A stretch of DNA of 64,000 nucleotides, taken from assembly GCA_039105265.1 (NCBI GenBank), contig JAPFFF010000014.1:1488001-1552000 (forward strand). Reading direction: 5' to 3'. The stretch comes from Tritrichomonas musculus. Taxonomy: Eukaryota; Parabasalia; Tritrichomonadida; Tritrichomonadidae. The position numbers and the translations under genes were made by a program. The stretch's first letter is position 1; every line of letters begins with the position of its first letter. This document shows, in pieces, positions 11,167 to 20,820 of this stretch. The notes under the pieces were generated by a model that ran no database searches, was not told where the DNA came from, and worked only from the letters and a program-made list of their open reading frames with translations.

Positions 11167-11805
11167 TTAGATCCTAAAATATACATCATTATCTTCGTAA
11201 ATCTCATCGCTATTTATCAGAGATTCTATTACTCGCTTTGCAATACTAACGCTATCATCACATTCTTTTTGTATATCGTCTAATGTCAAGCCTTTTCTAT
11301 GATCGCACTGACTAAAAAGGGCTGACACTTTCATTGTATATGCATCATATATGGTAGAAGTACTAGCCTCAGATGAAAGAAATGTTTGCTGCGTTAATTG
11401 CCGATATTTGAGATAATTCCGATGAATGGCTGCTTGCTCAAGCAAGTGGCAGATTTCTTCCATAGGCTCATTTTTTAAGGAGCAACACAATGCAATGATT
11501 TTTCTTTCTAATTTTCCTTCAAGCTGAAGTTCACCAAAAACCTCAACATAATCAGAAATTTTTGGAACTTCAATGAAGGAATCGCGTGGAACTTCAACAA
11601 CAATCATTCCTGTTCCATCATCAATTAAAAACGAATAATTTTTTTTCTGTGTAACAATTCCACATACTCTAACATTATTAAAACTTGTTGGTACTTTTGA
11701 TTGATCTGAAAATAAAGTAGTAAAGAATGTTCCACCATCATCTGATACATTACAATTATAGATATCTCTTATAGTGAGTTTTAAATGAGCTTTTGAGTGA
11801 TTCAT
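11167..11805 (-). CDS. RPA2: Replication protein A 32-kDa subunit (RPA32)
   Basis: 212 residues from the ATG at 11803-11805; an upstream extension to 11835 would begin with TTG and is rejected. After a short tail, an OB-fold occupies about residues 30-115. It carries the RPA2 hallmark YSFLIDDGTGMIVVEV preceded by the strand NNVRVCGIVTQKK. The C-terminal 60 residues (GLTLDDIQKEC to VYFRI) form the winged-helix domain that binds repair and replication partners. RPA32 is part of the trimeric single-stranded-DNA-binding complex in nuclear replication and repair. The N-terminal phosphorylated Ser/Gly-rich tail of animals is very short here. The gene is head-to-head with NAA25 across 217 bp. Confidence 0.85.
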   Translation of the reverse strand: MNHSKAHLKLTIRDIYNCNVSDDGGTFFTTLFSDQSKVPTSFNNVRVCGIVTQKKNYSFLIDDGTGMIVVEVPRDSFIEVPKISDYVEVFGELQLEGKLERKIIALCCSLKNEPMEEICHLLEQAAIHRNYLKYRQLTQQTFLSSEASTSTIYDAYTMKVSALFSQCDHRKGLTLDDIQKECDDSVSIAKRVIESLINSDEIYEDNDVYFRI

Positions 11806-12022
11806 TTTTATATGGAAAGTGAAATAAAATTTCAAACAACTTCACTTTTTATTCAATAGAAAAATGGTTTGAGGCATTTAAATTTCTAAAGACTATTTTT
11901 CTACTTAAAACATATTTATTTATTAAATATTTGATTAAAAAAACTAATTTAATTTTAAATATGGCCAAAAATTTCAAACGATACCAAAAGGTGAATGATT
12001 TTACCATTGTGACCATTGAAGA
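11806..12022. promoter_or_regulatory. Shared 217-bp divergent promoter region of RPA2 and NAA25
   Basis: Both genes must be transcribed from this short gap. AACGATA at 11977-11983, 40 bases upstream of the NAA25 ATG, resembles the M3 core-promoter motif reported for Trichomonas vaginalis; I recall that motif only approximately. A classical trichomonad initiator next to either ATG is not obvious. Confidence 0.35.
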
Positions 12023-14173
12023 ATGGCAACAAAACTCACAGATGAACAACTTGTTCGATTAAAACCTATAATCCATAAATTTTCCGAATTGTTAGACAAT
12101 ATCGATAATGGTGACCCTAAAAGAATTCCTCGCCATATTAAGGATTTCGCAAAATCAAAGTTTCCTCCTTTTTCACCACCATTTGTCGATGCAGCTAACG
12201 CGGCATTAGCTCTTAAAAAAGATGAGGGCGAAAAAGCTGTTACACTCGCTAGAAAGATATTAGAAACAAAAACTTCAGAAGGCAATATTTGCAATCTTTT
12301 AATTAGAATCTTCAAAACTTACAATGATCCTAAGCATTTAGCAGAATTATACCAAATGATTATCGACTATAACCCAACAGACGTAGAGCCATTGTTTTGG
12401 GATCTTCCTTTTCAAATAACGTGTTCTAATTTTGTAAAGGCACAGGAGAGAGCAATGAAAATTGTCTCGTTATCAAAAGATAATATGAGAGAAAAAGAAA
12501 ATTCAATCATTTTTGCTGCAGCCTTCTCTTATTTCCGAGGAAAATATGATAAACCACTTTTCTACAAATTTGCAAATTCATTTATTGATAAGATTACTAC
12601 TAGAAATTCAGACATTGTTGAAATAAAGATTGAATGCCTTATTAATCAAGATCCTAATAATAAGTCAAATTTAGAGGCTGCTTTAAATTATGTTAAATCT
12701 CAAGAAGCTGAAAAAGCATTTTCTCATGACGAACTTCATCGTGCTAGAATCGAAATGAAAATACAAACTGCACTTGGTAATTTTTCAGCTGTAGGAGAAA
12801 AAGCAGCAGAAATATTAAATACGATCAATGCTGATTCAATTGATGAGTGGAAGCTTGCTGTACAACATTATTCAGATATCGATAATCTTATTAAGAAACA
12901 CAACGATGGCAAACTGCGTGGTCCTCAACTCGCTCTTATTGAACTTGCATTGCATCGAAAAGAAGATCCAACGCCACTTATTATTGAATATGCCACAAAA
13001 TATGCAAATAAGTCTTATCTTCTTGGAGATATTTCACCATACCTTACACCTGAAGTACTTCCAAAACTTTCAAGCATCGACGATCCAGCTATACAATGCT
13101 TAGTTTCTGATAAATTCGATGATTCACGATTCCAGATTACAAATGAAGCCACAGCAAACATGAAAGCCCAAGAGCTCATTAGAACAGGAGATTTTGCAAG
13201 TTTGTGCCAAGCTGCATCAATATTAGATCCATACAAGGCAGAAGGAACATCTCGCGTTCTTCTTATTCGTATTGCTGGTCTTCTTAATGCACCAGTTGCA
13301 CAAAATCGTTTATGGACCGAACAAAGATTAGAAGCTATTCAATATTTGAGTTTGTTATCATTATACTTATTCGATATAACACGCGGATGGGATATTGACG
13401 ATCTTAAAAATATGGCAAGATTAACAAATTCTTTCTGTGAGAAAGGAATTGGTTCCTATGTAGGTCATGTTAATGCGGCATTACATAACTACAACTTCCT
13501 CATCGCAGAAATGGCTACCCAGTTCCACCATCAAATTACCCACAATATCAGTTATTATGTAATGAGAGTTTTACAAGATTGGTTGACCCTTTTAACTGAT
13601 ATAGAAGAATTAACTCCATACAAATATGAAAAATATCTCTCAATCAAAGAGATCCAAGATACTCTTGAAGAAAGAATTGATGATTCTATCTTCCCAATTT
13701 ATTTCAAAAATGACAATAAGGAAGATCATCTTTTAAGAGAAAAGTTATTCCCATCGATTAAAAATTTAGTATGTCAAATTAGTGCGGCCATGAGATTAAT
13801 TTTCGCTCTTAAACTTGATAAAGGAAATGTTGATGCTTTTGCTGAAGAATTGAATCAAGCTGCAACTGGAACACAGTGGGCAATTTTAGCTGATTTTGTC
13901 AAAAACGGATGCAAGAAAGTCAATTTCCAAGCTTGCGGCGATTCTGTTGTACCAGACGTACTTTTGTTTGGTTCACTCGCAATTGCTGCTAAGTTGTCAA
14001 ATTCTCCAAAAGAAGTCAAAGATGCAATCGCAGGTGAGACAAACAAAGCTAATCAAAAATTACTTGAATCAATGAAACTCGATGAATTACCAGAAATATT
14101 CAAGAAGCACAACGAACAGCAGACACAAAGCTTACATAATGCGAAAGAAATGATTTTGAATTTACTTAAATAA
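12023..14173 (+). CDS. NAA25: NatB N-terminal acetyltransferase auxiliary subunit (Mdm20-like)
   Basis: 716 residues, all helical, TPR-like solenoid. Features that point to the NAA25/Mdm20 family include RGPQLALIELAL at about residue 300, the following segment with GDISPYL (cf. family DLxPYL), and the long C-terminal helical half with RLWTEQRLEAIQYL. The protein is shorter than human NAA25 (about 970), which is common for divergent protists. In the NatB complex it anchors the catalytic subunit NAA20 to ribosomes for co-translational acetylation of Met-Asp/Glu/Asn/Gln N-termini. The NatA subunit NAA15 is the main alternative, but the GDISPYL-type region fits NatB better. The stop codon is followed by A (TAAA), as is common in trichomonad 3' ends. 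Confidence 0.7.
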   Translation: MATKLTDEQLVRLKPIIHKFSELLDNIDNGDPKRIPRHIKDFAKSKFPPFSPPFVDAANAALALKKDEGEKAVTLARKILETKTSEGNICNLLIRIFKTYNDPKHLAELYQMIIDYNPTDVEPLFWDLPFQITCSNFVKAQERAMKIVSLSKDNMREKENSIIFAAAFSYFRGKYDKPLFYKFANSFIDKITTRNSDIVEIKIECLINQDPNNKSNLEAALNYVKSQEAEKAFSHDELHRARIEMKIQTALGNFSAVGEKAAEILNTINADSIDEWKLAVQHYSDIDNLIKKHNDGKLRGPQLALIELALHRKEDPTPLIIEYATKYANKSYLLGDISPYLTPEVLPKLSSIDDPAIQCLVSDKFDDSRFQITNEATANMKAQELIRTGDFASLCQAASILDPYKAEGTSRVLLIRIAGLLNAPVAQNRLWTEQRLEAIQYLSLLSLYLFDITRGWDIDDLKNMARLTNSFCEKGIGSYVGHVNAALHNYNFLIAEMATQFHHQITHNISYYVMRVLQDWLTLLTDIEELTPYKYEKYLSIKEIQDTLEERIDDSIFPIYFKNDNKEDHLLREKLFPSIKNLVCQISAAMRLIFALKLDKGNVDAFAEELNQAATGTQWAILADFVKNGCKKVNFQACGDSVVPDVLLFGSLAIAAKLSNSPKEVKDAIAGETNKANQKLLESMKLDELPEIFKKHNEQQTQSLHNAKEMILNLLK

Positions 14174-14379
14174 ATAGAAAAATAATATTATTTATTATTA
14201 TTTTTTTTTTTTCCACAATTTTATAATCTCAGAAAATCTTTAGAAAACAAGATTTTGGTTATGTATCTGCCTTGCAAATGCATAGCCAAAAATGATGATC
14301 AGTGAAAAATCATTAAATTATAAACGAAATATTTATGAAAATGCTAATAAATATTATTGAGACTACATAAAGATTGAAT

Positions 14380-14451
14380 GGGTTTGTGGCCTAATGGATA
14401 TGGCGTATCCCTCCGGAGGATGAGATTGCGGGTTCGAATCCCGCCAGACCC
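14380..14451 (+). tRNA. tRNA-Arg (anticodon CCG)
   Basis: A complete 72-nt cloverleaf without intron. Acceptor GGGTTTG pairs with CAGACCC (one T-G pair), D-arm GCC/GGC, and anticodon stem TATCC/GGATG (one T-G pair). The loop CTCCGGA places CCG at 34-36, reading CGG. The T-arm is GCGGG/CCCGC with loop TTCGAAT. Internal A box (GGCCTAATGG) and B box (GGTTCGAATCC) are present. Confidence 0.97.
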
Positions 14452-14455
14452 TAAG

Positions 14456-14467
14456 TTTTTTTTTTTT
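14456..14467 (+). terminator. RNA polymerase III T-run terminator
   Basis: Twelve consecutive T, starting five bases after the tRNA-Arg 3' end. Confidence 0.85.
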
Positions 14468-14732
14468 AAATGTAAATCTTTTTATCAAGATTTTGATGAT
14501 TAAATTATTTTCAGAAAATTGGTTTCTTTAAAATGATTGACATTAGTTCCAATTTACAATAACCCTTCCTCCTTTTATTAAAATTTGATAATTATATATT
14601 ATTATTTTTTATAACCATTTTTAAATTTGGAATTAATAATCATTTATATTCATGAAATAATATCAACTATGCTATTGGTACAATAAATTATTTAAGGTAC
14701 AAATGTAATACGTTACGCAACCGCTATTTTTT

Positions 14733-15259
14733 CTAGGCTTTTGTATCCAGTGAACTGAGTGTCCATTTTCGACTTTTTGTAAAAAGCTGTCACTTTTTGT
14801 GGACATAAAACTGCTTTTTTATTTAGTATTTTATTCAAAGATTTGTGTTGAAGTATCCAAAAAATTTTTTATTGGATACTTTATTTTTCCTTTAATAAAC
14901 TCATTAATATCAGAAAAAAAGCAATAATAAATGTCTTAAACACCTACTATTCTTAATTTTTAAAAAACCTCTCAAATATAAATTATAAACTTTTCAAATT
15001 CACTAAGAATGATTTTGACCAAGAAGATCAACATTTGAAATAAAAAATAAAATTCAATGTAAATTTGGAGCGATATAATTGGTCAAACGAAATATACATT
15101 CAAAATAATCAATGAAAATTGAAATATGTATCCAAGATTGAATTAAAGTGTCCATTTTGGCTATTTTGGATTCTCAAATTCTCTCAAAAAATAACGAACA
15201 AAAATGAGTATCCATTGGATACTTTTTGAATACAAACTCGTTTGGACACAAAAGCCTAG
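14733..15259. mobile_element. MITE with CTAGGCTTTTG termini (527 bp)
   Basis: The left end CTAGGCTTTTGTATCCAGTG and the right end (reverse complement CTAGGCTTTTGTGTCCAAAC) share a perfect 12-base terminus plus TCCA. Both sides are flanked by TATTTTTT (14725-14732 and 15260-15267), consistent with an 8-bp target duplication, though T-richness weakens it. Subterminal GTATCC and GTGTCC motifs recur inside. No ORF. Confidence 0.75.
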
Positions 15260-16266
15260 TATTTTTTTTGACACCAACTTTTTGAATAAAAATTTTTGTT
15301 TTTAATTCTCAAGCTATTTATCGCTATATTACTTCTTTTAAAATATATAACCATACTATTTATTAATTATAGATCATAATTGATTTAATTGTTGATGATT
15401 AATTGATTTATTTTCAGTCTCCACCACTGAATTTACAGATTCATTTCAAAGTAATTACTAGAATTGTATATAATAACTTCCAATGTTTTATTGTTTGACT
15501 ACTGATGTTTTAGCAACAAATTACTTGTATTTTATTGATTAATTACCGTTCTTATAATAATTCTTTATAAATCTTTTTATAATTATTTATCAATCACCTG
15601 CTATTAAATAAATAAAGTTCTGCAAGGTATTTACCAGCTTTTTTTTCTTTTATTTAAGCTATTTTATTTATATAACTATAATAATTCATTAGTTACCAGA
15701 TTTTTAACCAATTTTTTGATAAATACATATTAATATTATATCTACTACCTACCTACATTCATTCAAAGCTTCCGTATCATTTGTATTTTGGCGATATGAA
15801 TAAATAACATAACTTTTACTATTCAACAGAATCAATTCTATTGAATTCAATAACGCATTCAATATTTAAATTTTTTATATTTTAAGATTTTATGAAATAT
15901 TTCATATATTTTTTATAGTAAAGTATAAAAATCAAAATTTATGTTTTTGAATAAACTCAAAAATAAAAAGATATTTATCAAAAGTAAAAATTTGGTTTTC
16001 AAAAATAAAGAATAATAAAACATAAATATATCATAAAATAAATATTTAAAAATTTATTAACAATGTATATAGTAAGCTTGTAAATTTGGTGAAATAAACG
16101 TTTTTTGGGTTTTAAAAATCACCAAATGTAACCATATTATTGTCAAATAAATTTTAATTAATATAGAGCACTGTAAGCCAAAATATAAACCATTCAAAAT
16201 TGTGAGAAGGGTGAAAAATACTTTATCATATTTTATTAATAATAAAAATAATTTTTAAATTGAAGC

Positions 16267-17122
16267 ATAAATCTACAGTTTTAATATCTGTTTGATCTTT
16301 CTGTTTAATATTGAGATATATATATTTTAAAATTTATGCAAATTTTTTTTCTGAAAAAGTTGATAATTTCATTCAAAAAATATCTGTTTTATTAAAATGA
16401 TTTATAATTCGATAATTATGAATACGATTATTATGAAATTATAATAAAGTAATTATATCATGTTAATGAATAAGTGTACAAAATATTATAAGAAAATTGG
16501 CGCTACGTTTTTAGTAAAAGACATCTTTATTTAAAATGATTGTATAATATTCGTTCAAACCAATATAAATGATTATTTTAATTAGCTACAAAATGATGGC
16601 AATTGAATGTATATATATGCATGAGAATTGAAACAATTAACACATAATTGTTTTATATATTCATATCAATAATGATATTTTTTAAGAGGCATTTAAATTT
16701 CGTTGAAATATAAAATAAATACGAAAATAACTAATATGGCCATATTATCATTGCGTTTTTTTTATAAATTTGCTAATGAATTATAAAAAAAGCAATTATA
16801 TTCAATTATTAATCGTTAATCAGAATAATTTGTCCTCAACCAATAAAACTCTATCAATTTGAAATGTTATTTTTCTAAAAACCTAGCGCCAATTTTCTTA
16901 TAATATTTTGTACACTTATTCATTAACATGATATAATTACTTTATTATAATTTCATAATAATCGTATTCATAATTATCGAATTATAAATCATTTTAATAA
17001 AACAGATATTTTTTGAATGAAATTATCAACTTTTTCAGAAAAAAAATTTGCATAAATTTTAAAATATATATATCTCAATATTAAACAGAAAGATCAAACA
17101 GATATTAAAAATATAGATTTAT
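16267..17122. mobile_element. Foldback-type element: 250-bp near-perfect inverted arms
   Basis: Arms 16267-16519 and 16871-17122 are nearly identical inverted copies, from the outer ATAAATCTA to the inner AAGAAAATTGGCGCTA. The central loop of about 350 bp is unique AT-rich DNA. No clear target duplication flanks it and no ORF is present. Long arms suggest a foldback or Mutator-like non-autonomous element; cruciform formation is possible. Confidence 0.8.
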
Positions 17123-17598
17123 TGTTGGAGCAATAATATATTAATATCAATTATATTTCAAATAAAAGAAATTTATTTGGCTTGCAGTGGTCTATTAATA
17201 TTTATTATTGTCATAAACCATTGAATTATTTGAAAGAGGAATTAAATGAGTTTTATCAAAAGTCATATTAATAATCGATAAGATTTTCTCAGTAAAAAAA
17301 TGTTATTTTTTGAATATTACTAAATAATTGTATGATTTGTATAATATATCATATAAAATAATAATAAAAAGCTCATTTATATTGACGATGAAAAGCCAAA
17401 TAACCGATTTCTCCAAAAACCCAGGTCTTGGGCTTTTGGCGACAGCATTCAATTTTGAATAGTTTACATATATTTTGGAGATCACCAAAACGGTTTTTTT
17501 GGCGATGGTGATTTGTAAAGCTTTCAAAATATCATATATAAAATAAAAAAAAAAAAATAAGATATAAATATATAATAAAAGAGAAATGATAAATAGCA

Positions 17599-19671
17599 CA
17601 CTGTTAAGGTGAAGTGACCATCACAGTATTCAAAAATAAAAACTTTTTGATAAATGTAATTAAAACTTTTTGATAAATGTAATAAGAACTTTTTGATAAA
17701 TGATATTTAATTTTGGCGCCTTTTATTTTTAGACTTTCAAACGATTATCTAAATGCTCGATAGCGATTATCTTAGACTTTAAAACGATTATCTAAATACT
17801 CGATAGCGATTATCTTAGACTTTCAAACGATTATCTAAATGCTCGATAGCGATTATCTTAGACTTTCAAACGATTATCTAAATGCTCGATAGCGATTATC
17901 TTAGACTCTAAAACGATTATCTAAATACTCGATAGCGATTATCTTAGACTTTAAAACGATTTCCTAAATACTCGATAGCGATTATCTTAGTCTTTAAAAC
18001 GATTATCTAAATGCTCGATAGCGATTATCTTAGACTTTCAAACGATTATCTAAATACTCGATAGCGATTATCTTAGTCTTTAAAACGATTTCCTAAATAC
18101 TCGATAGCGATTATCTTAGACTTTCAAACGATTATCTAAATACTCGATAGCGATTATCTTAGTCTTTAAAACGATTATCTAAATGCTCGATAGCGATTAT
18201 CTTAGACTTTCAAACGATTATCTAAATACTCGATAGCGATTATCTTAGTCTTTAAAACGATTATCTAAATGCTCGATAGCGATTATCTTAGACTTTAAAA
18301 CGATTTCCTAAATACTCGATAGCGATTATCTTAGTCTTTAAAACGATTATCTAAATGCTCGATAGCGATTATCTTAGACTTTCAAACGATTATCTAAATA
18401 CTCGATAGCGATTATCTTAGTCTTTAAAACGATTTCCTAAATACTCGATAGCGATTATCTTAGACTTTAAAACGATTATCTAAATGCTCGATAGCGATTA
18501 TCTTAGACTTTCAAACGATTATCTAAATACTCGATAGCGATTAACTTAGACTTTAAAATTTATACTATACCACATAGACGAAAAGACCAAACATAATTTA
18601 AATGAATAAATTACTTATTGAATATTATTTTTATGAACATTTGATATTTTAATAGATTAAAAGTAAAAATATTGGAATCATTAATATTTTACTAAAATTG
18701 TGAGAGCTTTAACAAATTTTGAAAATATTAAGAAAAAATTCAAATATTTAAATATTGACGGATATCTTACAATATTGTAAGATATTAAAAAAAATGCTAG
18801 TAAAATCCTAAAGTTTTAATAAATATGAATAGTTTTTTTTTTTTAGTTTTTAATTTATAGCAACATGGTTTCAGAATTATTTAAATGTAGAATTTTAAAA
18901 TCTCAATTAATCATTTTTTTCATCTTGCTTGTACAAATTTATTATAACTAACTGTTTTTACAGAAATTTATTCGACTGTTTCTCAGTAATATAATTTAAT
19001 ATTAAATCAATATATTTTAAAAGGATACGCCAACTGTTTAAAAATCTAATTTTTCTTTTATGAGCTTATTTTATAAAAAAAATGAGACTTAGGTTGATTA
19101 AATGAAAGTTTGTTTTTCGAAATAATTTTAATTATAAATTTTCTGCTAGATTTGGAATTCAGGGAGTAGCCATTAGTGTCAATATTATAATCATTAATAA
19201 AATTAACGTATTTTATACTGTTTTTTTGGCAACACATTACATATTATTATTTAATCTGGTTTAAATATGGTCATAGTGGCGCTTGCTCTATATTTTATTA
19301 TCTTTTTGAGGAATTAGTTTGTGGATAATATATCTTTTTGAAGACTTCCATATTAATTATTACCAATTTTGAATATCAAGTTTAAATTAGAGTAAAATAC
19401 CAGTAACTTCAAGAATATTATTGTAATTATGTCGCTATATTCCATAATAGTTTCATTTCGGTATTACTATATTCCCAAATAATTTTAGATCTATAATTTA
19501 ATTTCACAAAAAGTTCTTATTACATTTTTCAAAATGTTCTATTACATTTATTAAAAAGTTCTTATTACATTTATTAAAAAGTTCTTATTACATTTATTAA
19601 AAAGTTCTTATTACATTTATCAAAAAGTTTTATTTTTTGAATACTGTGATGGTCACTTCACCTTAACAGTG
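17599..19671. mobile_element. Non-autonomous element with repeat-bearing long TIRs (2073 bp)
   Basis: The ends are CACTGTTAAGGTGAAGTGAC at 17599 and its exact inverse ending at 19671, with identity running to about 40 bases (through CATCACAGTATTCAAAAA). Each arm continues into 23-bp tandem units (ACTTTTTGATAAATGTAATA): three on the left (17641-17705) and about six inverted on the right (19506-19634). The interior carries the 43-bp minisatellite and AT-rich filler without ORFs. No target duplication found. CACTG termini recall CACTA elements and long repetitive arms recall Mutator/foldback types; class unresolved. Confidence 0.75.
17731..18558 (+). repeat. 43-bp minisatellite, 19 full units plus a partial
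   Basis: Units start AGACTTT or AGTCTTT, contain AAACGATTATCTAAAT and end CTCGATAGCGATTATCTT, with an exact 43-bp register from 17731 to 18547 and a partial unit after. Variation is limited to a few diagnostic sites: AGA/AGT, TTC/TTA before AAACG, TTATC/TTTCC, and TGCTCG/TACTCG. The variants recur in ordered combinations, mostly as two-unit periods in the middle, indicating higher-order amplification. Confidence 0.95.
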
Positions 19672-20820
19672 TTATATCTATTCTACCCCATAATAAAATC
19701 AATAAAAGCATTTTTTCAATTGAAAATAAATTTTTTTCATTTATATTTTTAATATATATAGATATAAAATGTATTTAAAATATTAATAGTATTTATATTT
19801 TTATGAATATATATAGCCGAATAATAAATAATACATTGAAATAATGCATTGAAATATTAATAGTATTTATATTTTTATGAATATATATAGCCTAGTAATT
19901 AAATAAATTCATTGAATTTATTGAATGTTGATTCGTAAATTGAATTATTATTTAATCAAATATCATTTAATCATTTTATTTAATAATTCATAAGAAATAA
20001 CTTTTTAAAAGATTTATTAAAATCGCCAAAAGACCAGAAAGAATCACCAAGACCAGGTCTTTTTTTTACATTTGGGTATATTTTACAAGCTTATATATAG
20101 ATTATATTATTATCTTAAATTATTGACAATATTAATAAATACCAATATTTTAATTATTAAATAATATATACATATATTTAGTTTTTTTAGAAATTGTGAA
20201 AAAAAGATTTGAATAATTATTTTTATAATTTGTATATACATATATATTGATAAAATAACTTTAATTTCAAAAGATATTGTTGTAATTAAGTTATAGAATT
20301 TTTAACTATGCTATATAATTATGCTTTTTTGTATTAATAGAAAAAATATTAATAAAATTTCAGATTTGAAATTTTATACTATCTTCATATAAAGAATTCA
20401 TATCATAATGACAAAATAGTTGATAATATCTTGAGATTGGCAATTCGAACACCTTTAATGGCTAGAATTGATTTAAAAAAATGTAAATTTTATTTACTCA
20501 TTTCATATGACATATCACAAAATTGAATAAAATTGTAAAATAAGTGTCAGAAACAGACCCCTCAAATATTAACTTTTTCTGTGAGGGCGATCTTCTCAAA
20601 TAATAAACGTTCACAGGTCAAATTAATAACGTATTACATTTGTACCTTAAATTAACCAATTTGAAATTAATAATAATATATTATAAAACTGTTGTTTCTT
20701 AAATAAAATATTGGGCTCATAATATGAGTCACATTACAGCTTTACAGTATTCAAACAATATAAAAAATATCAAACAAACAATTTTTTTTTATCTATAAAC
20801 AACAAAAACGCAAACAATAA

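Larger units (their letters stand above)
16073..20093. mobile_element. Candidate TIR element (4021 bp), itself interrupted
   Basis: The left terminus TAAGCTTGTAAA at 16073 and the inverted TTTACAAGCTTA ending at 20093 match over 12 bases. Both abut TATATAG (16066-16072 and 20094-20100), a 7-bp direct repeat. CCAGGTCTTGG-like and CACCAAA motifs recur near 16095-16130, 17395-17515 and 20025-20060 and may be subterminal repeats. It encloses the palindrome and the minisatellite-bearing element. The duplication is TA-rich, hence moderate confidence. Confidence 0.5.
14692..20650. mobile_element. Candidate large TIR element enclosing a nested transposon block (5959 bp)
   Basis: A perfect 24-base inverted pair begins TTAAGGTACAAATGTAATAC at 14692-14715 and ends at 20627-20650. 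Flanks offer at best a 3-bp TTA duplication. No coding sequence lies between. The interior contains four further elements (14733-15259, 16073-20093, 16267-17122, 17599-19671), so this would be the oldest host element. The 24-base match is too long for chance, but lack of a convincing target duplication leaves the class open. The stretch 14452-20820 holds no gene that I can support. Confidence 0.5.

Noticed and set aside
11806-11835. Ten-residue N-terminal extension of RPA2
   Set aside because: It would start with TTG; the ATG at 11803-11805 is conventional and fits the domain.
12001-12315. Antisense ORF overlapping the start of NAA25
   Set aside because: The plus-strand frame has clear family features and continues for 716 codons; this is a shadow.
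17731-18558. The 43-bp tandem array as a CRISPR array
   Set aside because: Units are contiguous with no unique spacers, differ only by point changes, and the genome is eukaryotic.
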